From: Polaribacter sp. IC066
GTDB taxonomy: Bacteria > Bacteroidota > Bacteroidia > Flavobacteriales > Flavobacteriaceae
Reading direction: 5' to 3'
DNA length: 64,000 nucleotides
Assembly (NCBI RefSeq): GCF_007997085.1
Contig: NZ_VORR01000018.1
Location: 1-64,000, forward strand
In this document: positions 14,326 to 24,678 of the stretch, in pieces
Numbering within the stretch: the stretch's first letter is position 1
How the letters are laid out: each line of letters begins with the position of its first letter
Notes under the pieces: model-generated
What the model saw: the letters and a program-made list of their open reading frames with translations, nothing else
Told to the model about the DNA's origin: nothing
Databases searched by the model: none
Translations under genes and position numbers: made by a program

Positions 14326-17300
14326 TGGAGTTAGAACAATTAAATGAACTACTCAAAAAGCACGATTTAGAGTTAGTCATCGGTTTAGAAACCCATGTAA
14401 GATTAAACACAAAATCGAAGTTATTCTGTTCTTGTGCGAATCAAGAAATAGCGCAACCAAATCAAAATATATGCGCTGTTTGTACCGGACAAATGGGCGT
14501 TTTACCTTCGTTAAATAAAGAAGCAATTACGAAAGCTATTTACTTCGGTAAAGCAGTAAAATCGACTTTTAAAAATGAGGTGATTTCTTGGGATCGTAAA
14601 CATTATGAATATCCAGACAATCCGAAGAATATTCAGATTACGCAATTTCATAATCCTGTAATTCCTGACGGACAAGTTTCTTGTTTTAGAAATGATGGTT
14701 CTCAATTTACTGTGAATTTAACGCAAGTTCATATTGAGGAAGATGCCGCTAAATTAATGCACGAAAAGAAAATTTCTTTAGTCGATTTTAACAAAGCTGG
14801 TGTTCCGTTAATCGAGATCGTAACAGAACCTTGTATCAAAAATATTGAGGATGCCTCTACCTATGCGCAATATATTCAGCGTATTGTTCAGAATTTAAAA
14901 ATATCGGAAGCAAATCTTGAAAAAGGGGAATTTAAATCGGATGTTTCTGTATCGCTTCGTAAAAAGCATACCTATAATTTAAATCCTAGAACAGAAATCA
15001 AAAACTTAAATTCCTTTAAGTTTATGGTGGAAGCCTTAAAGGAAGAAATTGAGAAACAACTTACCTATTATATAGACAAGAAAGAATTTAGACCAGACCA
15101 AACTACGGTTTTATGGGATGCTGATTTAAAGCAAACCAAAACGATGCGTACCAAAGAATTTGAAGCGGATTATCGTTTTATTTCTGAACCAGATTTGCCT
15201 TTTGTCAATATAAAAGAAGTTGTAAAAAGTATTGATGTTGATATAAGTTCATTGCCTTTTGCTGTAGAATCTATTTTGATAAAAGGTGGCGTTTTGCCAC
15301 AAGATGCAAAGTTTTTTACTGCGGATTCTCTGCGTTCTGAAACTTTTGTTGCTATGAATGATGTAATCAAAGATCCGTCTTTTGTTGCAAAAACATTGGT
15401 CAATAATATTGGTGCAGATGAATATAAAGACATTCATGATGTTGCGCATTTAACAGAAATTTTTCAACTTTTTAAAGCAGAAAAAATTACCGCAGTTTTA
15501 GTTCAGAATGCAATTATTCGCTATTTAAAAGACAGAAAGTTTGACTACAATGCGTATTTTGAAGAAAACACAATTTCAGAAGAAAAAATTAAACTTGCTG
15601 TACTTCAAGTAATTGCCCAAAATGAAGCAATTGCAAATGATATTAAGGCAGGAAACCAAGGTAAAGCAGGAATTCTTGTTGGTAAAGTAATTGGAATAAT
15701 TGGCAAAGGTGCTTCTGGGAAAGTGATTCGGCAAGAAGTGTTAAACGCTATTAGCGAAAATTCTGCAGTTAGCAATTCGCCTTTAGCAATTAGCGAAAAG
15801 CCAACAGCGAAAAGCCAACAGCCAGCAGCTAAAAGCGAAGAGGAATCACAAACAGTTCCAATCATTATAAAAGAAGAATATAGAACTCATAAAATTTCTC
15901 AACTATCAGAAACCTCCATTGAAGAGGAAGTTACTTTATCGGGTTGGGTTTCTAGTGTTCGAGATCATGGTGAATTAATCTTTATTGATTTACGAGATTC
16001 GAGCAACCAAATTTTTCAAGTACGTTTAAGCAGAGAATCGTTTCCTAATTTAGATGAGCTTGTAAAACTAAAACCAGAATCTGTAATATCTGTTACAGGT
16101 ATTATAGTTCAGCGAAAAGAAGATGACTATAATGCAGGTTTAAGAACGGGTAAAATAGAATTAGAAACTTCCGTTTTAGAAATATTAAATTTATCAAAAA
16201 CACTTCCTTTTGAGATAAAAAGAGCCATGAAAACGAATGAAAATGTTCGTTTTCAGTATAAATTTTTAGATCATAGAAATGAGGATGTTCGCAAAGCAAT
16301 TGTAAATCGTCATAAAGTAATTAAATTATTACGTGATATTTTAGACGAAGAGGAGTTTTTAGAGATTGAAACTCCGATTTTAACAGCAGGAACTGATGAA
16401 GGCGCAAGAGAGTTTATTGTGCCAACAAGAAAACAAGCAGGCTCTTTTTATACCTTACCACAAGCACCGCAACAATTCAAGCAAATGCTGATGGTTGGTG
16501 GATTCGAAAAATACTTTCAAATTGCACGATGTTTTAGAGATGAAGATTCACGTGGAGATCGTCAGCCAGAATTTACGCAATTAGATATTGAAATGGCATA
16601 CGCAAGCATGCAACAGATTATCGACTTGAACACCAAAATGTTTAATGAAGTTGTGCATAAAATTTATGGTAAAAAATGGATTTTACATCCTTTTGAAGTG
16701 ATTACCTATAAAAATGCGATGGATAAATATGGGTGTGACAGACCAGATTTACGATATGGTTTGCAAATGCAAGATATTACTGAAATTGTAAAAGAAACAA
16801 CATTTCAAGTTTTTAGCAAACCTATTGATGAAGGCGGAATTGTAAAATGTATCAAGGTTTCTGCAAAAGAGCAAGGCAACAAACGAATGTCTAAAGGACA
16901 GATTGAAAACTTAACAGCCATTGCGCAACAAAATGGTTTAGGCGGTTTAGCCTACATTATTGTAAATGAAAATGATTTACAATCGCCCATTATTAAGTTT
17001 TTAGGCGAAGAAATTGCGAAAAATATTATCAAAGCAACGATTGCACAGGTTGGCGATATTGTATTTTTCTCTGCGGCTGATTATGCAACAGCAAACAAAG
17101 CTTTAGATGCTGTTCGTCAAGAAATGGGACGCATTTTAAAACTCATCAATCCGAAGGAATTAAGACCCGCTTGGGTGGTAGATTTCCCGATGTTTGAAAA
17201 AACAGAAGAAGGAAGATGGACGTTTACACACAATCCGTTTTCGATGCCAGCCATCTATGATTTGGAAAAGCATATGAATAATAACGATGCTGAAATCGGA

Positions 17301-17660
17301 ACGATCATTGCACAACAATACGATTTAATCTTAAACGGTTATGAAATTGGTGGTGGATCTGTTCGTGCGCACAAAGCAGAAATTTTAGAGGCAACCTATA
17401 AAAACATGGGTTACAACAAAGAGGAAATGCTAAAAAGTGTTGGAACAATGTATAAAGCGTTTCAATATGGAGCGCCACCACATGGAGGAATCGCTTGGGG
17501 CGTAGACAGACTAATGATGATTTTAGAAAAGAAAGCTTCTATTAGAGAGGTTATGGCTTTTCCGAAGACAGGATCTTCTGAAGATTTGTTGTTTAATGCT
17601 CCTTCTCCACTTTCTGATAGAAAGGTTGAGGAAATGAATGTTCGGGTGATTCGGAAATAG
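14325..17660 (+). CDS. gatB-aspS: GatB fused to aspartyl-tRNA synthetase (bifunctional GatB-AspRS)
   Basis: A single 1111-residue frame. Residues 1 to about 475 are GatB, the tRNA-dependent transamidase (VIGLETHVRLNTKSKLFCSC, QIAQ-like and VCTGQMGVLPSLN zinc/active-site region, C-terminal GKVIGIIGKGASGKVIRQEV tail). A repeat-encoded linker covers about 475-515. The rest is a full bacterial-type AspRS: OB-fold anticodon domain from about 520, class II motif 2 FRDEDSRGDRQPEFTQLDIEM, GAD insertion and motif 3 GGIAWGVDRLMMIL. His548 in RDHG occupies the position that, as I recall, is His in non-discriminating AspRS (Pseudomonas His31) and Leu in E. coli. This suggests it charges both tRNA(Asp) and tRNA(Asn), handing Asp-tRNA(Asn) to its own GatB. 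I recall similarly fused entries in Flavobacteriia. Confidence 0.95.
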   Translation: MELEQLNELLKKHDLELVIGLETHVRLNTKSKLFCSCANQEIAQPNQNICAVCTGQMGVLPSLNKEAITKAIYFGKAVKSTFKNEVISWDRKHYEYPDNPKNIQITQFHNPVIPDGQVSCFRNDGSQFTVNLTQVHIEEDAAKLMHEKKISLVDFNKAGVPLIEIVTEPCIKNIEDASTYAQYIQRIVQNLKISEANLEKGEFKSDVSVSLRKKHTYNLNPRTEIKNLNSFKFMVEALKEEIEKQLTYYIDKKEFRPDQTTVLWDADLKQTKTMRTKEFEADYRFISEPDLPFVNIKEVVKSIDVDISSLPFAVESILIKGGVLPQDAKFFTADSLRSETFVAMNDVIKDPSFVAKTLVNNIGADEYKDIHDVAHLTEIFQLFKAEKITAVLVQNAIIRYLKDRKFDYNAYFEENTISEEKIKLAVLQVIAQNEAIANDIKAGNQGKAGILVGKVIGIIGKGASGKVIRQEVLNAISENSAVSNSPLAISEKPTAKSQQPAAKSEEESQTVPIIIKEEYRTHKISQLSETSIEEEVTLSGWVSSVRDHGELIFIDLRDSSNQIFQVRLSRESFPNLDELVKLKPESVISVTGIIVQRKEDDYNAGLRTGKIELETSVLEILNLSKTLPFEIKRAMKTNENVRFQYKFLDHRNEDVRKAIVNRHKVIKLLRDILDEEEFLEIETPILTAGTDEGAREFIVPTRKQAGSFYTLPQAPQQFKQMLMVGGFEKYFQIARCFRDEDSRGDRQPEFTQLDIEMAYASMQQIIDLNTKMFNEVVHKIYGKKWILHPFEVITYKNAMDKYGCDRPDLRYGLQMQDITEIVKETTFQVFSKPIDEGGIVKCIKVSAKEQGNKRMSKGQIENLTAIAQQNGLGGLAYIIVNENDLQSPIIKFLGEEIAKNIIKATIAQVGDIVFFSAADYATANKALDAVRQEMGRILKLINPKELRPAWVVDFPMFEKTEEGRWTFTHNPFSMPAIYDLEKHMNNNDAEIGTIIAQQYDLILNGYEIGGGSVRAHKAEILEATYKNMGYNKEEMLKSVGTMYKAFQYGAPPHGGIAWGVDRLMMILEKKASIREVMAFPKTGSSEDLLFNAPSPLSDRKVEEMNVRVIRK
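15747..15840 (+). repeat. In-frame AGC/AAAAGCC repeat encoding the GatB-AspRS linker
   Basis: The DNA joining the two enzyme domains consists of units such as TTAGCAATTAGCGAAAAGCC and CAACAGCGAAAAGCC, repeated imperfectly. It encodes a Ser/Ala/Lys-rich linker with SEKPTAKSQQPAAKSEEES. The same repeat family is intergenic at 10222-10284. Neither GatB nor AspRS needs this segment. Confidence 0.7.
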
Positions 17661-17735
17661 GTTGACACGAATTTCCCGAATTCTCACGGATAGCAACTGA
17701 CCGAAAACAAATAGCTATTAATTTTATCAAAATAG

Positions 17736-17773
17736 AAAACTTAAAATCTCACGAGAGTGAGATTTTAAGTTTT
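17736..17773 (+). terminator. Terminator of the gat-aspS operon
   Basis: A perfect 17-bp stem, AAAACTTAAAATCTCAC (17736-17752) with GTGAGATTTTAAGTTTT (17757-17773), tetraloop GAGA, followed by TTTACT. The A-rich left side allows it to work in both directions. It ends the operon 76 nt after the aspS stop. Confidence 0.85.
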
Positions 17774-17850
17774 TTACTATCGAATCAAATTAAAAAGAGC
17801 GCCGAAAGATTACTCTAAAATACCATATATTTATACATAAATAACAAATT

Positions 17851-18102
17851 ATGGACTTAACAACAAGAAAAAACATATTTAAAGAACGTTTTGACCAAAT
17901 AAAAGATAAAGATTTGGTAGAACGTTTTGAAAAGTTTTTAGAAATACAACTTTCTGGAAATAAAATTGTTGCTTATACAATTCAAGGAGAACCATTAACT
18001 AAAGGAATGTACGTTGAAAAAGCTAAAAACGCTTTAAAATCTGTAAATTCAGGAAAATTTACGAGTGTAGCAGATTTAGAAAAAGAATCTGAAAACTGGT
18101 AG
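17851..18102 (+). CDS. Antitoxin-like small protein next to a decayed RelE/ParE toxin
   Basis: An 83-residue charged protein, starting MDLTTRKNIFKERFDQIKDK, with a helical N-terminus, a short strand (NKIVAYTIQGEPLTKGMYVE) and a helical, acidic C-terminus ending EKESENW. Position and size fit a type II antitoxin: it sits 1 nt before the ATG of a RelE/ParE-like toxin remnant. The family is not certain to me. With the toxin broken, the gene may persist as an orphan regulator or as a solitary antitoxin. Confidence 0.6.
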   Translation: MDLTTRKNIFKERFDQIKDKDLVERFEKFLEIQLSGNKIVAYTIQGEPLTKGMYVEKAKNALKSVNSGKFTSVADLEKESENW

Positions 18103-18103
18103 A

Positions 18104-18409
18104 ATGTCCGATTCAATAAAAATAATTTGGTAGGAAGAAGCAAAAGCAGATTTAAAATATATTCACGATAGCATACTTAAGAAAACAAAATAGATAACAA
18201 ATGCGAAAAATGTTAAAGTGAATATCATTAATGCTAGTAAAAAATATTGATTTTATAGAGCAATATAAGTCGATGAGTTTTTAGGAAAACCATTTAGACG
18301 AATCATCGTAAGACATTTCAGACTTGTTTATTTTGCAAAAAATAAATCTTCAATTGTAATTTTAGAAATATTTGATTCGTATAGAAATCCTATCGAAATA
18401 AGAAAATAG
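18104..18409 (+). pseudogene. Decayed RelE/ParE-family toxin
   Basis: From ATG at 18104 the frame reads MSDSIKIIW, a TAG stop, EEAKADLKYIHDSILKKT and another stop. After a short frameshifted stretch near 18240-18275 (NIDFIEQY readable in the next frame) it ends with VDEFLGKPFRRIIVRHFRLV and YFAKN...ILEIFDSYRNPIEIRK. The C-terminal (Y/F)R.I.V.H...VY....I.I..I.D.R.NP pattern is that of RelE/ParE toxins. At least two stops plus a frameshift make a functional product unlikely. Confidence 0.75.
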
Positions 18410-20724
<2,315 letters not shown>

Positions 20725-20751
20725 TAAATACTACATTTAAATATAATTCAA

Positions 20752-20789
20752 AAAAAAAAGAGAGGAATATAAATTCCTCTCTTTTTTTT
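20752..20789. terminator. Bidirectional terminator between gyrB and the DUF6588 gene
   Basis: GAGAGGAAT (20760-20768) pairs with ATTCCTCTC (20773-20781), flanked by A9 on the left and T8 on the right. It therefore serves both converging genes. Confidence 0.9.
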
Positions 20790-20805
20790 GGTCTATAAAT
20801 AAGAC

Positions 20806-21807
20806 TTATCTGAAGCTAAATCCTGCAGTTACACTCACCGTATTAAACTCTTGTACTGTATAATCTGCACTTAAATTTATACCGATAACCTTTAAAGAAA
20901 AACCTGCATTTGCTCTCAATGAACTACCTGTATAATTTAAACTTATTGGGTCTATATAATCTACATCTTGACTAGTAGTATACGTTCCTAAAACATTTAC
21001 ATCAGAATTAAAAGAAGAAGTACCAATACCTCCGTATAAAGTTAATATAGATAATTTCTTTGAAGCTAATATTTGAAATAAAAATGTTTTTGTGTTAAAC
21101 TCTAACGCTTGATTTGGCTCATTCTCTACATCTAAAAAAGCTTTCGATTTAACATCATTCCAAGCAACTAGGGCAGAAACATCAAATGGTAATCTTTTTA
21201 CAAAAGGAATCCATTGTTTTAAATCATGCTGAATTCCGATACCAAAAGCAGAGAACTCATATTCTGGCGCAGATTGTTTTGGAATAAACCTGACTTTTAA
21301 ATCCGTGTTTTTCCAAAGACCTAATCCAATTTGAACCATTGCAGAAGGTACGGCATTAAAACCAATAGCCTGCTCTAACCCAGCTCCTGGTAGTGTTGAT
21401 GACGATATTGAATTCCCATCACTATCAGAAAACTCTAATAAAGGTCTGTCTGCTAATTTTTGAGAACCAAATAATGTTGGTAATTCGGCAGAAGAAGTTC
21501 CAGTACCTCCATCTAATTGAATGTTTGTATAATCTGCTTCGTTAAATGTAAAAGTTTCTGAACTAGACGGAACCATAGATGCATTCGCAATCACTGCAAT
21601 ATCAAAACCTAAAAACTTGTGTGTTTTCGCAGTTGTATACCAACCTCCGTTAACACCATATCCAAATCCAGTAGGTGCTGGCTGTATGTATCCTCTTAAA
21701 AAAGTTTGAGCATCACCAACCCCACCCTCTAAAATTGACTCTAAATCTATTTGTGCAAAAGACACCATACTGCATAGCACAAATACTATTGTTGTTATTT
21801 TTTTCAT
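20806..21807 (-). CDS. DUF6588 family outer-membrane beta-barrel-like protein
   Basis: A 333-residue exported protein with a signal peptide (MKKITTIVFVLCSMVSFAQ, cleavage after about residue 19). Alternating hydrophobic strands, a glycine- and aromatic-rich body (RGYIQPAPTGFGYGVNGGWY) and a C-terminal strand ending in Phe-Arg (VSVTAGFSFR) suggest a beta-barrel. I assign DUF6588 from the N-terminal layout (early FLRGYIQP, then a GGWY strand). Function is unknown. It follows the lipoprotein gene by 50 nt, so the two probably form an operon and may act together at the envelope. Confidence 0.75.
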   Translation of the reverse strand: MKKITTIVFVLCSMVSFAQIDLESILEGGVGDAQTFLRGYIQPAPTGFGYGVNGGWYTTAKTHKFLGFDIAVIANASMVPSSSETFTFNEADYTNIQLDGGTGTSSAELPTLFGSQKLADRPLLEFSDSDGNSISSSTLPGAGLEQAIGFNAVPSAMVQIGLGLWKNTDLKVRFIPKQSAPEYEFSAFGIGIQHDLKQWIPFVKRLPFDVSALVAWNDVKSKAFLDVENEPNQALEFNTKTFLFQILASKKLSILTLYGGIGTSSFNSDVNVLGTYTTSQDVDYIDPISLNYTGSSLRANAGFSLKVIGINLSADYTVQEFNTVSVTAGFSFR

Positions 21808-21857
21808 AAATAAGTTTGACTGATTAAATTAAATTAAGTTAGTAAGATAAATTCCAA

Positions 21858-22361
21858 TTATTCAACGGTTGCTCTTATCTTGAACAATACATCTATTGTA
21901 AAATCATCATCACCAAGAACTCCGGAAGTAGAAGTTCCTGTAACAGAAACAGGTACCGCATTTGCAGAAATAACAGAAAGTATATTACTTGCATTAGCAG
22001 GCACTTGTATTACTAAAGATCCCCCTTTAGTTAAAGTTACATCTTGATCAAACAAAACAATTGACCCCACAGTTATATTCATGTTACCATTTATTGATGT
22101 ACCACTAAAATCATCTTGTAATTCTAAAGTTACAGATTCTATATCAGCTTCAACAAAAGTAGCTGCACCATCCAATAGGTCTCCAATATTTGTTGAACTG
22201 TTTTCTGTGAATGAAGATTCAGCCGCCAATCCCTTAATATTCACAGACGTTGTAAACTCGTCTACGACAATAAACTGAATTGCCCCATCCTCCTCACAAC
22301 TACTAAATGCAACCACTGCAAAAAGTACAACTACTGTTTTAATTAAATTAAATTTTTTCAT
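21858..22361 (-). CDS. Small exported lipoprotein, unknown function
   Basis: 167 residues with an N-terminal signal and lipobox (VVAFSSCEED, lipidated Cys at about residue 23). The acidic residues after Cys fit the flavobacterial lipoprotein export signal for surface display. The rest is beta-rich (DEFTTSVNIKGLAAESSFTE, VTLELQDDFSGTSINGNMNI, TIDVLFKIRATVE), probably one immunoglobulin-like sandwich. I see no known domain. A probable promoter lies 45-52 nt upstream, and the DUF6588 gene follows in the same direction. Confidence 0.75.
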   Translation of the reverse strand: MKKFNLIKTVVVLFAVVAFSSCEEDGAIQFIVVDEFTTSVNIKGLAAESSFTENSSTNIGDLLDGAATFVEADIESVTLELQDDFSGTSINGNMNITVGSIVLFDQDVTLTKGGSLVIQVPANASNILSVISANAVPVSVTGTSTSGVLGDDDFTIDVLFKIRATVE

Positions 22362-22405
22362 AATATTGATTTTTAATAGTTATTATTTGTCTATTGATTT
22401 TTTTA

Positions 22406-22413
22406 CAAATATA
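22406..22413 (-). promoter_or_regulatory. -7 box upstream of the lipoprotein/DUF6588 pair
   Basis: TATATTTG on the minus strand matches TAnnTTTG and would place the start of transcription about 40 nt before the lipoprotein ATG. No clear -33 TTG is seen at the usual distance. On the plus strand a TATTTTTG at 22617-22624 is the equivalent candidate for mdh. Confidence 0.45.
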
Positions 22414-22658
22414 TAAAAAATAAAGTACCGAAAAACAGGTAAAACCCCCTATTCATAAATTATAATTACCTTAAAAGACTAATTTATATGAACTATGGGC
22501 ATTGGCCAATGTTATTGTGGGAAATTTACAGGCTAAAATTAATTTTTAAATCTTAAAAAAAATATAAAAATTTATTTTCTTAACTCAAAAACACACAAAT
22601 TACCCTTTTTTTTTGGTATTTTTGAGTAAAATATAACATAAATTTTAATCACTTTTAT

Positions 22659-23585
22659 ATGAAAATTACAGTAGTTGGTGCAGGAGCCGTTGGCGCAAGT
22701 TGTGCAGAATATATAGCAATAAAAGATTTTGCTTCAGAAGTTGTTTTGTTAGACATCAAAGAAGGATACGCAGAAGGAAAAGCAATGGACTTGATGCAAA
22801 CCGCCTCTTTAAATAGTTTTGACACAAAAATTACAGGAAGTACAAATGAGTATGCTAAAACTGCAAATTCTGATATTTGTGTAATTACCTCTGGCATTCC
22901 TAGAAAACCAGGAATGACTCGTGAAGAATTAATTGGAATTAACGCAGGAATTGTAAAAACAGTTTCTTCTAATTTGATAGCACATTCTCCTGAAACCATT
23001 ATTATTGTCGTTTCAAATCCTATGGATACCATGACGTATTTGGTTCATAAAACTACAGGGTTGGCAAAAAATAAAATTATTGGAATGGGTGGAGCGTTAG
23101 ATTCTGCACGTTTTAAATATAGATTAGCAGAAGCTTTAGGCGCGCCTATTTCTGATGTTGATGGTATGGTAATTGGCGGGCACTCTGATAAAGGAATGGT
23201 TCCTTTAACCAGATTGGCAACTCGTAACTCTGTTCCTGTCTCTGAATTTATTTCTGAAGAAAGACTAGAGCAAGTATTGCAAGACACCAAAGTTGGTGGC
23301 GCAACCTTAACAGGTTTGTTAGGCACATCTGCTTGGTATGCTCCTGGAGCTGCCGTAAGCGCAATGGTGCAGGCGATTGCTTGTGATACTAAAAAAATAT
23401 TTCCTTGCTCTACTTTATTAGAAGGTGAATTTGGTTTAAATGATTTATGTATTGGGGTTCCTGTTGTTTTAGGTAAAAACGGAATTGAAAGTATTGTTGA
23501 AATTAATTTAAGTGCTGCTGAAAAAGCGCATTTATCAGCTTCTGCAGAGGGCGTTAAAGCAACAAATGCCTTATTAGAATTATAA
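22659..23585 (+). CDS. mdh: Malate dehydrogenase
   Basis: A 308-residue NAD-dependent malate dehydrogenase of the LDH-like type used in the TCA cycle. It has the Rossmann glycine loop VGAGAVGASCAEY, Asp binding the NAD ribose (LLDIKEGYAEG), the substrate loop Arg (GIPRKPGMTREEL), VSNPMDTMTY, and the catalytic His in IGGHSDKGMVPL. The Arg-Lys-Pro-Gly-Met loop indicates malate rather than lactate. It is monocistronic, with a terminator after the gene. Confidence 0.95.
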   Translation: MKITVVGAGAVGASCAEYIAIKDFASEVVLLDIKEGYAEGKAMDLMQTASLNSFDTKITGSTNEYAKTANSDICVITSGIPRKPGMTREELIGINAGIVKTVSSNLIAHSPETIIIVVSNPMDTMTYLVHKTTGLAKNKIIGMGGALDSARFKYRLAEALGAPISDVDGMVIGGHSDKGMVPLTRLATRNSVPVSEFISEERLEQVLQDTKVGGATLTGLLGTSAWYAPGAAVSAMVQAIACDTKKIFPCSTLLEGEFGLNDLCIGVPVVLGKNGIESIVEINLSAAEKAHLSASAEGVKATNALLEL

Positions 23586-23622
23586 TAAATAGTATCTAAT
23601 TTTTTAGATATTTATGAATAGT

Positions 23623-23653
23623 AAAAATCCAACTTGAAAAGTTGGATTTTTTT
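23623..23653 (+). terminator. Terminator of mdh
   Basis: AAATCCAACTT (23625-23635) pairs with AAGTTGGATTT (23639-23649) around a three-base loop, then more T. Confidence 0.88.
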
Positions 23654-23659
23654 GTTAAA

Positions 23660-23722
23660 TGAGTCCAGAATTCCACAAATGAGTCCAGTATTACTTGTTT
23701 TCACGGAATTCCGGACTCTTTT
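23660..23722. terminator. Second long hairpin after mdh
   Basis: GAGTCCAGAATTCC near 23660 pairs with GGAATTCCGGACTC ending near 23714, with one mismatch, and is followed by eight T. The loop contains a second GAGTCCAG copy. It may be a backup terminator or the end of a small inserted repeat. Confidence 0.5.
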
Positions 23723-23764
23723 TTTTAAAAAATTTCATGATAGTTTGGATAAAAATAAAATTTT

Positions 23765-24493
23765 ATGATAACTTTAAATTTAAGTTTAGTGCTTTTTGTT
23801 TGTTCGTTATTTATTAGCTGTTCAGCTATTGAAAATGACTTGGAATATAACTTACCTTATTTTCAATTTAAAAATGAAGACACACCAAACCTTTTAAATC
23901 TTCCAGAACTGAATGCTAGATTAACTTTTGTAAATCAAAATAATGATGAATTGTATTTTGATGTTGTAAAAAGTGAATAAGAAAGAAGATTATACCATAC
24001 AGGCAATTAGGTAACTTCAAACACTAAAAAGTATTTTTATTTTGATGAACAGAGAATACATTTAAGAACTACTTTATTTAATCATATTGAAAGAAACATA
24101 GAAATTACTTTACATAGCCGTCCTGTAGGATTTAATGATGGAAGAAATGGATATCCAATAGTTATTTCTAATGAATCTAAACGAACCCCTTTTGTTGATT
24201 ATTATGGACCATTTAACAATAGAGATCAAGGAGCTTTAATTAAATATGAAGATTTAATTAATATGAATTTTAATGCTAAAATATTTACTAGAGTATTTAA
24301 AATTAATTTAACTAAAACAGCAATCATAGATTTAGACTGGAAATTACCAACATTAAATTTTATGTATTTTGATATTAATGAGGGCATTATTGGTTTCGAC
24401 GACAGAGAAGGAAATGAATGGAGGTTAAAAGCTAAAAGTAAATTACAAAACCCACAATGTTTATCACTTTGCCGTTTAGGAGAAGTCCCATAA
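23765..24493 (+). pseudogene. Exported lipoprotein gene interrupted by two in-frame stops
   Basis: The frame begins MITLNLSLVLFVCSLFISCS with a lipobox (SLFISCS). It is open to TAA at 23978 and, after nine codons, meets TAG at 24008. It then stays open in the same frame to the TAA ending at 24493 (TTLFNHIERNIEITLHSRPV, LDWKLPTLNFMYFDINEGII). Undisturbed, it would encode about 242 residues. Only two point changes within 33 nt break it and there is no frameshift, so the loss is recent, or the stops are sequencing errors. I do not recognise the family. Both halves have the same low-GC composition. Confidence 0.7.
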
Positions 24494-24678
24494 AAAAGTT
24501 ATCATAAAATTGAGTATTTCTATAGAATTTGTAATAGCTTCAAAAACAAAATTGACTTCAATCAAAAACAGTTTGAAATTATCTTAGTCAAAAAACACTT
24601 CCACACCAAATTAAAAATAACTTTGTAATAAATTAAGCAAATCAATCTGCGTACTTTTGCAGCTTAATTGCTAATAAA

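Noticed and set aside
15605-15865. 86-codon minus-strand frame over the gatB-aspS linker
   Set aside because: Opened by the repeat sequence; antisense shadow of the real gene.
22655-23326. Two long minus-strand frames over mdh
   Set aside because: Antisense shadows caused by codon bias in mdh; no family resemblance.
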